Source: Halorubrum xinjiangense
GTDB taxonomy: Archaea > Halobacteriota > Halobacteria > Halobacteriales > Haloferacaceae
DNA: 51,592 bases
NCBI RefSeq assembly: GCF_900102375.1
Contig: NZ_FNBO01000017.1
Coordinates: 1 to 51,592 of the forward strand
Direction: 5' to 3'
Numbering within the stretch: position 1 is the first letter of the stretch; each line of letters starts with the position of its first letter. The notes under the pieces were generated by a model. It was not told where the DNA came from. It saw nothing but the letters and a program-made list of their open reading frames with translations, and ran no database searches. This document shows, piece by piece, positions 8,471 through 16,297 of this stretch. Both the position numbers and the translations under genes were made by a program.

Positions 8471-9298
8471 GTGACTACGACGGAGCTGCTCGTTGCGATA
8501 CTCGCCGGAATCGTTCAGGGCGTCGTCGAGTGGCTCCCGGTGTCGAGTCAGGGGAATCTCTCGCTCGTGCTCACGCTCGTCGGCACCGACCCGGCGGTCG
8601 CCGTCCAGCTCGCCTTATTCCTCCAGCTGGGCACGACGCTGTCGGCCGCGACCTACTACCGCGCGGAGATCGCGACCGTCCTCAAGGCGCTGCCCGGCTG
8701 GCGCCCCGCGACGGCGTACGACGCCGACCACGCGATCGCGACGTACATCGTCGTAGCGTCGCTTTTCACCGGGCTCGTCGGAATCCCGCTGTACGTCCTC
8801 GCGGTCGACCTCGTGAGCGATCTGACGGGCGGCGTCTTCATCGCCGTCATCGGGGTCCTCCTCGTGATCACCGGCCTCCTCCAGCGGGCCTCGGACAGCG
8901 TCAGCATGGGTGGCCGGGAGACGCCCTCGCTCGTCGATTCGATCCTCGTCGGCAGCGCCCAGGGGTTCGCCATCCTCCCCGGGATCTCTCGGTCGGGAGT
9001 GACCGCGAGCACGCTGTTGTTCCGGAGCTACGACCCGCCGACAGCGTTTCGGCTCTCCTTTCTGCTGTCGATCCCCGCGAGCGTCGGCGCGGCCGCGCTC
9101 ACCGTCGCGGGCGCGGGCGGCCTCCCCGGAATCGCGCCGGTGCCCGCGGCGGTCGCGCTCGGCGTGAGCGGCGTCGTCGGCTACCTGACGATCGACGCGC
9201 TCATGCGCGTCGTCGAGCGCGTCCCGTTCGCGACGGTGTGTTTCGCGCTCGGGGCGCTCGCGATCGTCGGCGGGGGCGGGATCGCGCTGCTCGTGTGA
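8471..9298 (+). CDS. uppP: Undecaprenyl-diphosphate phosphatase (UppP/BacA)
   Basis: A 275-residue multi-pass membrane protein with a GTG start. It carries both UppP signatures: VEWLPVSSQGNLS near residue 20 (bacterial EFLPVSSSGHL, with His replaced by Asn here) and LPGISRSGVTAS near 175. The enzyme removes a phosphate from polyprenyl diphosphate so that the lipid carrier can be reused. In archaea it probably acts on dolichyl or C55-C60 polyprenyl diphosphate in glycosylation or lipid metabolism. A TTTTTAG element lies about 30 nt before the start. The His-to-Asn change in the first motif is seen directly; its effect is not known. Confidence 0.88.
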   Translation: MTTTELLVAILAGIVQGVVEWLPVSSQGNLSLVLTLVGTDPAVAVQLALFLQLGTTLSAATYYRAEIATVLKALPGWRPATAYDADHAIATYIVVASLFTGLVGIPLYVLAVDLVSDLTGGVFIAVIGVLLVITGLLQRASDSVSMGGRETPSLVDSILVGSAQGFAILPGISRSGVTASTLLFRSYDPPTAFRLSFLLSIPASVGAAALTVAGAGGLPGIAPVPAAVALGVSGVVGYLTIDALMRVVERVPFATVCFALGALAIVGGGGIALLV

Positions 9299-9366
9299 AC
9301 TGAATCACGCGACGTTAACCCGTCTACGGAATCAATCGGCTGCGCAAAAGATCCGATTCCGCCGCC

Positions 9367-10101
9367 TCAGTCCGCGCTCGACACCGACACCGTCGCGGCC
9401 GTGCCCGGGTCACCACCCTCCTCGCCAACTCCGGCCTCGGCTTCGGCCGCGAGCGTCTCCACGTTCGCGAACACGAAGCCGGCGAACCCGACCCGGAGGA
9501 GGAGGTCGAGGTACTCTAAGGTCACCGTCGCGGTGAACTGATCGAACAGCCCGGCAATCTGGAGCATCGCCCACGCGATCAACACGCCGAAGGCGAACAG
9601 CGCGAGGTTCCGCGTCTTCTTGTAGAACAGTTCGCGCTCGGGCGGCTGCCGCGCCGCCGCGCTCGCCACCGGTCCGAAGAACAGCCCGAGCAGCGTCGCG
9701 TACCCGACGAGGATCCCGAGGGTGCCCGCCGTCGCGAGCGCGCCTTCGAACACCTCCGCGAAGTCGTAGCCGAGCCGCATCGCGACGGTGATCGCGACGA
9801 CCCCCGCGACGTACCGCCGACTCGCGCCCGCGACGAACGCCGCGAACCCGAACAGGAACGGGTACGCCACGTAGTCGGTGAGCAGCTGGCCGCCCTCCAG
9901 CGTGCCGCTCGCGACCGAGAACGCCCCGATCCCGGCGCCCCAGAGTCCCACGCCGATTCCCGCGAACGCGACGACGGCGGCGAAGGGGTAGCAGTACCGA
10001 CGGAGTTCGGGGGGCTTGCGCCGCGCCAGCGCGAGCAGCACCACCGCGGAGACCGCGTAGATCGCCGCCGAGGCGAACCGCACCGCCGACGGCTCAATCA
10101 T
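9367..10101 (-). CDS. Bacteriorhodopsin-family protein without the retinal lysine (opsin-like)
   Basis: A 244-residue seven-helix protein. It aligns by eye with sensory rhodopsin II along its length: ELRRYCYPFAAVVAFAGIG in helix B, TDYVAYPFLF in helix C, GLFFGPVASAA and YKKTRNLALFAF around helices E-F, and EYLDLLLRVGFAGFV in helix G. The Schiff-base Lys205 of SRII corresponds to Arg203, and Thr204 to Leu202. Asp201 is kept as Asp199 and Tyr199 as Tyr197. The whole protein has only three lysines (29, 161, 162), none in helix G. Arg72, Asp75 and several retinal-pocket aromatics also appear changed. The start overlaps the upstream transducer stop by 8 nt. Retinal binding by a Schiff base is therefore not expected. 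Confidence 0.8.
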   Translation of the reverse strand: MIEPSAVRFASAAIYAVSAVVLLALARRKPPELRRYCYPFAAVVAFAGIGVGLWGAGIGAFSVASGTLEGGQLLTDYVAYPFLFGFAAFVAGASRRYVAGVVAITVAMRLGYDFAEVFEGALATAGTLGILVGYATLLGLFFGPVASAAARQPPERELFYKKTRNLALFAFGVLIAWAMLQIAGLFDQFTATVTLEYLDLLLRVGFAGFVFANVETLAAEAEAGVGEEGGDPGTAATVSVSSAD

Positions 10102-11689
10102 CGGCGCTCACCTCCGCGTCGCCGGCGGCGCCCGCCGGGGGCTCCGTCCCCGTCGCGGTCGTCGCGGCCGCGACGTCGGCCGCGTCTCCGCGCGTCTCGA
10201 ACTGGGCGAGCCGCTCGGTGAGCGACGCGGTGCGCTCGGCGAGCGCCGTCGCCGTCTCCGCAAGGTCGCCGACGGTCTCGGCCGTCTCGTCGGCGGTCTC
10301 CGCGAGCGACCGCGCGCGGTCGGCGGCGTCGGTGGCGGAGCCGTGGACGGCCTCGACGCGCGCCGCGACCGACTCGATCCCCTCGGCACCCTCGTCGGTC
10401 GCCCGCGCGATGTCGCCCATCGCGACGTCGACGTCCTCGACGGTGCCGGTGAGCTCCTCTATCGCGTCGCCCGCGGCCTCGACCGCCGCGGTCGTCTCGT
10501 CGAGCTCGGTCATCGTCCGGTCCATCTCGCCGGCGACCGCCGACACGTCCTCCGTCACCTCGCCGATCGTCGCCTCGATCTCCGTCGTCGAGGCGCGCGT
10601 CTCCTCGGCGAGCTCTTTCACCTCGTCGGCGACGACCGCGAACCCGTCGCCGTCGCCGCCCGCCCGCGACGCCTCGATCGAGGCGTTCAGCGCGAGGATG
10701 TTGGTCTGCTCGGCGATGTCCGCGATCACGTCGGTCGTCTCCGCGACGCCGTCCATCCGGTCGTCGAGCCCGGCCACGAGCTCGTCGAGCTCCGTCAGCA
10801 GGTCGCCGATCGCGGCGATCGCCTCGACCGCCTCGGTCGCCCGCCGCTCGCCCGCCGCGCCGAGCTCCGCCGCGGCGCTCGCGTCGCCCGCCACCTCGTC
10901 GGTGGTGGAGGCGATCTCCTCGACGGTCGCGGAGAAGTCGTCGGTGTCGGCGGCCGTCTCGCGCAGCCGGTCGGTCTGCTCGTCCAGCTCGTCGGCCAGC
11001 TCGCGCATCTCGTCGGCGACCTCCTCGTTCATCGCGGCGACCTGGTCGGCCTCCGACGCCATCTCCTCGCTCGTCGCCTCCACGTCGCCCGCGAACGACT
11101 GGATGTCCTCGACGGTCGCCGAGAGGCCGCCGGTCATCTCGTTGTACGCCGCCGTGATGCGCTCGATCGCGTCGACGTCGCTGTCCGCGTCGAGCCGTCG
11201 CGTGAGGTCGCCCTCGGCGGCATCTTCCATGGCGCCGCCGATCTCCTCGGCGCGCTCTAAGAGGGTGTCCGACAGCGCCTCGGCCTCCTCACGGGCTGAC
11301 TCCGCCTCAGACTGCGCCCGCTCGGACTCCGCGACGGCGTCCCGGAGCGACCGCCGGGTCTCGTCGAAGGCGTCGAACAGCCGCCCGATCTCGTCGCCGC
11401 GATCGGAGCTCGCGCTCGCGTCGAACTCGCCGCGCCCGACCGCCTCGGCCGTCTCCGTCAGCCGCCGGAGTTCGACCGCGACGTTGCCGACCAACACGAT
11501 GCCAAGGAGTCCGAGGTTCAGCGTGACGACGACGCCCACCGATGTCAGCGCCGCCGTCGCGGCCGCCGACGTTCCGACCGTCGCCACGTGCCCCGCAAAG
11601 AGGGCGACGAAGCCGAGCGTCACGCCAAGCGTCACGAGCACGGCCGCTCCGACCCGCCGCCCGTACCGCGCGGTGATCGCGTTCAACAT
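10094..11689 (-). CDS. HtrII-like methyl-accepting transducer
   Basis: A 531-residue chemotaxis/phototaxis transducer. Two transmembrane helices (about 13-33 and 46-70) are joined by only a short loop, so there is no ligand-binding ectodomain. HAMP-type segments lie at about 72-120 and 155-185. The conserved signalling tip is at 322-366 (IADIAEQTNILALNASIEAS, then GFAVVADEVKELAEETR). The layout and text resemble the HtrII of Natronomonas, including DRGDEIGRLFDAFDE and GDLTRRLDADSD. The gene immediately precedes the opsin-like gene, as htr precedes sop in known sensory rhodopsin operons. It would signal to CheA through CheW. Coding is confirmed by the classic tip motif on this strand. Confidence 0.9.
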   Translation of the reverse strand: MLNAITARYGRRVGAAVLVTLGVTLGFVALFAGHVATVGTSAAATAALTSVGVVVTLNLGLLGIVLVGNVAVELRRLTETAEAVGRGEFDASASSDRGDEIGRLFDAFDETRRSLRDAVAESERAQSEAESAREEAEALSDTLLERAEEIGGAMEDAAEGDLTRRLDADSDVDAIERITAAYNEMTGGLSATVEDIQSFAGDVEATSEEMASEADQVAAMNEEVADEMRELADELDEQTDRLRETAADTDDFSATVEEIASTTDEVAGDASAAAELGAAGERRATEAVEAIAAIGDLLTELDELVAGLDDRMDGVAETTDVIADIAEQTNILALNASIEASRAGGDGDGFAVVADEVKELAEETRASTTEIEATIGEVTEDVSAVAGEMDRTMTELDETTAAVEAAGDAIEELTGTVEDVDVAMGDIARATDEGAEGIESVAARVEAVHGSATDAADRARSLAETADETAETVGDLAETATALAERTASLTERLAQFETRGDAADVAAATTATGTEPPAGAAGDAEVSADD

Positions 11690-11715
11690 CTGTTGTTCGA
11701 CCGAAGCGAACTGCC

Positions 11716-11757
11716 CTATTTATGAGTGAAGGCCGAGTTACAGAGTCTGATAAATAG
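11716..11757. promoter_or_regulatory. Inverted pair of TATA-like elements upstream of the transducer operon
   Basis: CTATTTAT (11716-11723) and ATAAATAG (11750-11757) are exact reverse complements. The first, read on the minus strand, is a TATA box about 30 nt before the transducer ATG at 11689. The second, read on the plus strand, lies 90 nt before the thioesterase gene, which has a nearer T-rich element at about 11818. The symmetrical arrangement may be an operator or two opposed promoters. Confidence 0.5.
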
Positions 11758-11847
11758 CGGGCGAGCCGGAGGGAACTGACACCGGGCTCCCCCGGGGGCG
11801 AGACGGTCGAGGGCGGTGTTTTTCCCGCAGCCGCGCCACCGACGAGT

Positions 11848-12297
11848 ATGCCCAGCGTCAGCGACACGTACATCGAGAACCGCCAGCGCGTCCAGCCGAC
11901 CCACACGAACAACTACGAGTCGGCCCACGGGGGCAACGTCGTCAAGTGGATGGACGAGATCGGCGCGATGTCCGCGATGCGCGCCGCCGGCGAGACCTGC
12001 GTCACGGCCAAGATCAACGGGCTCGACTTCAAGCGGCCGGTCCCGCAGGGCGACACCTGTGTCATCGAGTCGTACGTGTACGCGGTCGGGCGCACGAGCC
12101 TCCGGACACGGATCCGCGCGTACCGCGAGTCGCCGCGCACCGGCGAGCGCGACCTCACCACGGAATCGTACTTCGTGTTCGTCGCCGTCGACGCCGACGG
12201 GAGCCCGACGCCCGTCCCGGAACTGGAGGTCGCGGGCGAGCGCTGCCGCGAGCTCCGCGACGAGGCGCTGGCCGCAGAGCCGGACGAGGACCGGTAG
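11848..12297 (+). CDS. Acyl-CoA thioesterase, hotdog fold (YciA/BACH-like)
   Basis: A 149-residue single hotdog domain. The segment NYESAHGGNVVKWMDEIGAM is the typical start of the acyl-CoA hydrolase family, where the HGG..vkw.DE stretch holds the catalytic Asp. A second conserved part is GLDFKRPVPQGDTCVIESYV. The enzyme would hydrolyse acyl-CoA to free acid and CoA in the cytoplasm. It stands alone, divergent from the transducer operon. Substrate chain length cannot be read from the sequence. Confidence 0.85.
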   Translation: MPSVSDTYIENRQRVQPTHTNNYESAHGGNVVKWMDEIGAMSAMRAAGETCVTAKINGLDFKRPVPQGDTCVIESYVYAVGRTSLRTRIRAYRESPRTGERDLTTESYFVFVAVDADGSPTPVPELEVAGERCRELRDEALAAEPDEDR

Positions 12298-12367
12298 GCG
12301 AAGCAGGGCCTCGCTCCGCGGGGCCGGAAGCGACACGCCCATGTGACCCTGGAGTCGTCGATCAGAT

Positions 12368-12547
12368 ATGCGGAGAGCCGTCGAAGTCCTCCTCGCGGGC
12401 GCCGCGGCGGCCGGCGTCGCGGTCGGGCTGTTGGTCACGGTCGGTGCGTCGACGGCGCTGATCCCGACCGGCGCGCTCGGCGCGGCGATCCCGGTCGCGC
12501 TGATCTACGTCGTGGTGACGGCGAACGGCAGCGACGGGTCCGGGTAG
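12368..12547 (+). CDS. Small two-helix membrane protein
   Basis: A 59-residue ORF beginning MRRAVEVLLAGAAAAGVAVG and ending ALIYVVVTANGSDGSG. It has two hydrophobic helices separated by a short TALIPTG turn. The short basic N-terminus and long hydrophobic stretches argue for real coding. No family was recognised. It lies 70 nt after the thioesterase gene in the same direction. Confidence 0.55.
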   Translation: MRRAVEVLLAGAAAAGVAVGLLVTVGASTALIPTGALGAAIPVALIYVVVTANGSDGSG

Positions 12548-12633
12548 CTGCCCCTCGGCGGCGTCTCACCGGCTCCGTCACCCGCGTCCTGACGGCCCGT
12601 CGCGCGCGACGAGCCCCCGTGCGACCCGCGAGG

Positions 12634-13431
12634 TCAGTAGTCACCGAGCACGCCGAGCCGCCGCGCCCGCCCCGTCGCCAGCTGGAAGACGAGGTAGCCG
12701 CCGAACAGGTAGCCGACCGCGACCGCGACGAGCAGCGCCAAGTCGGCGAGCGGGAACTCCCACAGTCGGATCCCGTCGACCATCGCGCGCTGGAGCATGG
12801 CGCTGCCGTGCGCCAAGGGGAGCACGCGCGTCCACGGGAGGTCGAAGACGGGCGCCGAGATCAGCGCGACGAAGCCGAACTGGAGGAGGTTGAGCCAGTT
12901 GCCGATCCGCTTGTACAACACCGTCACCCCGCCGGCGGCGAAGCCGAGCCCGAGGACGGAGACGATCGACAGCCCCGCAACGGTGACCACCGTCACGGGC
13001 GCAAGGCTGAGCCGCGTCCCGGTCGCGAGGAGCATCACCGCGAGGATCACCGCGCTCGTGAGGAACGTCCGCACCACCTTCGCGACCCCCTTCAGCAGCG
13101 CGACAGGCGCGAAGCCGAACGGCGTGGTGATGTGGCGTTCTAAGGTCCCCCACTGTACCTCGCTGCCGATGTCGTTCGACACCGACGAGTACGCGCCCAC
13201 CGACAGCGTCCAGAGGAAGTAGCCGACGACGATCCCCTCGATCGAGTCCGCCAGGGCCTGCCCCGCGAGCAGTTGCCCGCCGAGGAACAGCGCGGCGAAG
13301 AAGAACAGCGAGACGACGATTCCCCCGATCGCGTTGGCCGGGTACCGCACGAAGATAAGAAACTCGCGGTACAGCACCGCCCGCGCCAGGTGGTAGTACG
13401 TGGCCGGGCGGGGCTCCTCGTCGCCGCTCAC
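12634..13431 (-). CDS. ABC-2 type transporter permease
   Basis: A 265-residue membrane protein with about six helices. It starts with a cytoplasmic stretch (ARAVLYREFLIFVRYPANAI), as in ABC-2 exporters. It contains SSVSNDIGSEVQWGTLERHI and TPFGFAPVALLKG, which resemble the conserved cytoplasmic part before the second helix group. Its ATG overlaps the stop of the ATPase gene by 4 nt (13428-13431), so the two are translationally coupled and form one exporter. The substrate is not known. Confidence 0.8.
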   Translation of the reverse strand: MSGDEEPRPATYYHLARAVLYREFLIFVRYPANAIGGIVVSLFFFAALFLGGQLLAGQALADSIEGIVVGYFLWTLSVGAYSSVSNDIGSEVQWGTLERHITTPFGFAPVALLKGVAKVVRTFLTSAVILAVMLLATGTRLSLAPVTVVTVAGLSIVSVLGLGFAAGGVTVLYKRIGNWLNLLQFGFVALISAPVFDLPWTRVLPLAHGSAMLQRAMVDGIRLWEFPLADLALLVAVAVGYLFGGYLVFQLATGRARRLGVLGDY

Positions 13432-14513
13432 GAGGACTCACCCCCGAACGCGGCACCGGCGTCGCCGACCGCACCGGGCGCCGTGCCGGTGCGTTCGAGG
13501 AACACCTCCTCGAGGTCGGGCTGGACCGTCCGAATGTCCGAAACGGTGACTCCGGCCGAACGGAGCGCGTCGGTCAGATCGTACAGCCGGTCGCCGCCCG
13601 CCGCGACCGTCACCGCGGGCGGGCGCGCGTCACGGTCGACGCCGACGACCTCGACCGCCTCGCGGAGGTCGGCGACCGTCTCCGCGTCGAGGTCGGGGCT
13701 CGCCACGCGGACGACGTCGCTCGCGGCCGCGCCGAGCAGCGCGTCGACGGTGTCGTCCGCGACGATCCGACCGTTCGATAACATGACGACGCGGTCACAC
13801 ACCGCCTCGATCGTCGTCATGTCGTGGCTGCTGACGACGATGGTGAGCCCCTCCTCGGCCGCGAGCCGGCGCAGCTCCGCCCGGAGCGTCCGCGCGCTCT
13901 CGACATCGAGCCCGAGCGTCGGCTCGTCTAAGAAGACCAGCTCGGCGCCGCCCGCCAGCACGCTCGCGAGCGACACCTTCTGTTTCATGCCCCGGGAGAG
14001 GTCGCGGACCGGCGTGTCCGCCTTGTCCGCGAGGTCGAGCCGGTCGAGCAGCCGGTCGTGGCGCGCCGCCACGGAGTCGGGGTCGACCCCGCTGATCGTC
14101 GCGAAGTAGCGCAGGTTCTCTCTGACCGTGAGCCGCCAGTAGTCGTTTCGCGCGCCCTCCAACATCGCGTCCACGTCGGCGTAGGCCGCCCGCCGGCCGT
14201 CGCGCACGTCGTTGCCGAACACCCGCACCGAGCCCGCGTCGGGGATGACGATGCCGAGCGCGCACTTTATCAGCGTCGTCTTGCCGGCGCCGTTCGGCCC
14301 GAGCAGGCCGACGACCGAGCCCCGCTCGACGGTGAGGCTCACGTCGTCGACGGCGACCACCGCGTCGTCGCCGTCGCCGAACCGCTTCGTGAGCCCCTCG
14401 ACCGCGAGGGCCGGGGGGCCGGACCGGTCGGCGACCGACTCCTCGTCCCGTGCCGCGGCCGTCTCGTCGCGCTCGCGGGGACCGCCGCGCGCGCTCGTCG
14501 CGCTCCGTGCCAT
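13428..14513 (-). CDS. ABC-2 exporter ATP-binding protein
   Basis: A 361-residue ATPase. Walker A is [12 protein letters not shown], the signature is LSRGMKQKVSLA, Walker B is ELVFLDEPTLGL and the H-loop is VVSSHDM. A C-terminal extension of about 100 residues after the ATPase core (DLDAETVADLREAVEVVGVD and on) is typical of the NatA/DrrA type of exporter. The N-terminal 35 residues are Arg/Glu-rich and may not be part of the protein; internal starts are possible. It is coupled to the permease downstream. Drug, polysaccharide or lipid export are all possible. Confidence 0.85.
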   Translation of the reverse strand: MARSATSARGGPRERDETAAARDEESVADRSGPPALAVEGLTKRFGDGDDAVVAVDDVSLTVERGSVVGLLGPNGAGKTTLIKCALGIVIPDAGSVRVFGNDVRDGRRAAYADVDAMLEGARNDYWRLTVRENLRYFATISGVDPDSVAARHDRLLDRLDLADKADTPVRDLSRGMKQKVSLASVLAGGAELVFLDEPTLGLDVESARTLRAELRRLAAEEGLTIVVSSHDMTTIEAVCDRVVMLSNGRIVADDTVDALLGAAASDVVRVASPDLDAETVADLREAVEVVGVDRDARPPAVTVAAGGDRLYDLTDALRSAGVTVSDIRTVQPDLEEVFLERTGTAPGAVGDAGAAFGGESS

Positions 14514-14539
14514 CGCTTCCCGGTACGCGCCGGCGGCGG

Positions 14540-14545
14540 ATATAT
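14540..14545 (+). promoter_or_regulatory. TATA box for the 14570 gene
   Basis: ATATAT, within GGATATATCC, is centred about 27 nt before the GTG at 14570. This spacing fits a leaderless transcript and supports the GTG over the further upstream ATG. Confidence 0.55.
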
Positions 14546-14569
14546 CCGCGCTCGCCGGCGACTCGAAAC

Positions 14570-15028
14570 GTGGACCTCGACCGATTCGCCGCGGACGCCC
14601 CGGCGGACGACGCGCCCGGCGACGCCCGCGTCTGCGTCGTCGCGACCCAACCCGAGACCTTCGAGCGCTGCCGCGCCGGGTTCTACCCCGCGCCGCGCTC
14701 GTACGACCGCACTCGAGCGGCGTTCGGCTACATGGCTTTCTACCGCACCGCGCCGGTGTCCGCGATAACCCACTACGCGCGCGTCGTCGACCGGGCCGAG
14801 CAGACGCGCGGCGAGCCGGGCCCGATGGACGAGACCGACTGGGCGGCGCTCATCGACCCGTTCTCCGCAGAGCGCGTGGTCGTGGTCTTCGAGCTCGACG
14901 ACCTCGTCCCGCTGGAGCGCCCCGTCGAGAACGACCTGAACGGCGTGCGCGGCGCGTGGTACTGTACGATCGACGAGCTCCGCGCCGCGGGGACGCTGTC
15001 GGGACTGCGCAAGCGGGCGGACGCCTGA
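14570..15028 (+). CDS. Conserved haloarchaeal protein of unknown function
   Basis: A 152-residue acidic protein. The GTG start is chosen because a TATA box lies 27 nt upstream and because codons before it look unlike protein (Arg-rich). Recognisable stretches are ARVCVVATQPETFERC, GYMAFYRTAPVSAITHYARV and ERVVVVFELDDLVPL. No transmembrane segment is seen. Alternating strands and helices suggest a compact alpha/beta domain, but I recognise no family. It is divergent from the ABC exporter and convergent with the cobalamin-binding gene. Confidence 0.65.
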   Translation: MDLDRFAADAPADDAPGDARVCVVATQPETFERCRAGFYPAPRSYDRTRAAFGYMAFYRTAPVSAITHYARVVDRAEQTRGEPGPMDETDWAALIDPFSAERVVVVFELDDLVPLERPVENDLNGVRGAWYCTIDELRAAGTLSGLRKRADA

Positions 15029-15046
15029 CGCGGCGGCCGGGAGCGC

Positions 15047-15991
15047 TCACCCGCCGTCGGCTCGGACGGACCGCGTCGTCGCGCGCTCGACCCGCGCGAT
15101 CCGGTCGTGCGCGGCCGGGGGTGTCGCGGCGTGGTCGGGATGGAGACAGGCAAACAGCGCCTCCAGCGAGTCGACGAGCCGGTGGCTCGGCCGGTTGAAC
15201 AGGCCGTTGCCGTCGACCGCGTAGGCGCGGTCGTCCGCGACCGCGCGCAGGTCGTCGAAGCCGGGCCGTTCCGCGAGGTCACCGACCGCGTCGGCGGCGC
15301 GGTCGCGGTCGAACCCGCAGGGGGCGACGACGAGCGCCTCGGGGTCGGCGTCGACGACGCCGTCCCACGCGACCGGCTCGGAGGGGCCGTCCGGCTGGAA
15401 CGACGGGTCGCCGCCCGCGAGCTCGACCATGTCGCGCACCCAGTGGCCCGCCCGAATCGGCGGGTCGGTCCAGTCGAGGACGGCGGTCCGGGGCCGCCCC
15501 TCGTCGGCGACCGCCTGCTTAGCGCGCTCGCGGACGGCGTCGACGCGCTCGCGGAGATCGGCGCGGAGCGCGGTCGCGGCCGCCTCCTCGCCGACCGCCT
15601 CGCCGATCCGCACGACGTCGTCGAGGGCGTCCGCGAAGGAGTGCGGGTCACAGGCGAGCACGTCGGGCGCGGGGTCGAGCCGCGCGGCGGCCGCGCGGAC
15701 CTCGCTCGCGTCGACCGCGCAGACGTCGCAGGTGGCCTGCGTGACGAGTAGGCCGGGCGCCAGGGCCGCGAGCCGCTCCTCGTCAAGGTCGTAGACCGCG
15801 CCGTCGACGTCGCGCATCTGCTCGTCGATGTCGGCGGCCGAGCGGTCCGCGTGGTCGACGACCGTGCTCGTCAGCGTCGGCAGGTCGCGGGCGGCCGGCG
15901 GGTGGTCGCAGCTGTGGGAGACGCCGACCGGTTCGACGCCGAGAGCGAACAGCGTTTCCGTGGCGGAGGGGAGCAGGGAGGCGACGCGCAT
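15047..15991 (-). CDS. Cobalamin-binding BtuF-like protein
   Basis: A 314-residue protein with the opening MRVASLLPSATETLFALGVE, typical of BtuF-like periplasmic-binding domains. Further matches are VGVSHSCDHPP, LLVTQATCDVCAVD and GHWVRDMVELAGGDP. There is no signal peptide or lipobox, so this appears to be a cytoplasmic member, as often annotated 'cobalamin-binding protein' in haloarchaea. No BtuC or BtuD gene is adjacent. Iron-siderophore binding is an alternative, but the CDVC-containing segment fits the cobalamin-type group. Confidence 0.75.
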   Translation of the reverse strand: MRVASLLPSATETLFALGVEPVGVSHSCDHPPAARDLPTLTSTVVDHADRSAADIDEQMRDVDGAVYDLDEERLAALAPGLLVTQATCDVCAVDASEVRAAAARLDPAPDVLACDPHSFADALDDVVRIGEAVGEEAAATALRADLRERVDAVRERAKQAVADEGRPRTAVLDWTDPPIRAGHWVRDMVELAGGDPSFQPDGPSEPVAWDGVVDADPEALVVAPCGFDRDRAADAVGDLAERPGFDDLRAVADDRAYAVDGNGLFNRPSHRLVDSLEALFACLHPDHAATPPAAHDRIARVERATTRSVRADGG

Positions 15992-16015
15992 AGGCGGAGA
16001 TAGGCGCTCGGCGGC

Positions 16016-16297
16016 CTAAAGTGAGGGGTCCGACCCGGCGACGGCGTCCGCGGTCGCCGTCGCGTACGCGGCCGCGAGGTCGCCGTTCGGCAGCGCGTCG
16101 AGCGCGGCCGCGCAGCCCCACCGAACGCGGTCGCGGCGCTCGCCGGTCGGGAGCTTGTTCGTCGCCACCGTCTCGGCCGTGTCGAGGGCCGCCCGCGCGG
16201 TGGGCTCGTCGCCCTCGGCCGCCGCGTCGGCCGCCGCCGCGAGCAGCTGTTCGAGGCTCGCGCGCACGTCGTGGGGCACCTCGTCGGGGGCGGTCAC
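16016..16297 (-). CDS. Small helical protein coupled to the methyltransferase
   Basis: A 93-residue protein with a GTG start, whose codons overlap the stop of the methyltransferase as GTGA (16294-16297). The text ASLEQLLAAAADAAAEGDEP and TARAALDTAETVATNKLPTG reads as two or three amphipathic helices, perhaps TPR-like. A much longer open frame runs upstream on this strand but is the shadow of other genes, so the coupled GTG is preferred. Function is unknown; a partner of the methyltransferase is a guess. Confidence 0.6.
   Translation of the reverse strand: MTAPDEVPHDVRASLEQLLAAAADAAAEGDEPTARAALDTAETVATNKLPTGERRDRVRWGCAAALDALPNGDLAAAYATATADAVAGSDPSL

Noticed and set aside
9493-9495. The helix-G arginine codon as a sequencing error for lysine
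   Set aside because: A CGG to AAA/AAG change would need at least two base errors, and other retinal-pocket residues are also altered. A single error is not enough.
10218-11729. A long Ser/Ala-rich open frame opposite the transducer
   Set aside because: The minus-strand gene has the exact signalling-tip motif; the plus-strand text is simply the complement of Asp/Glu/Ala codons.
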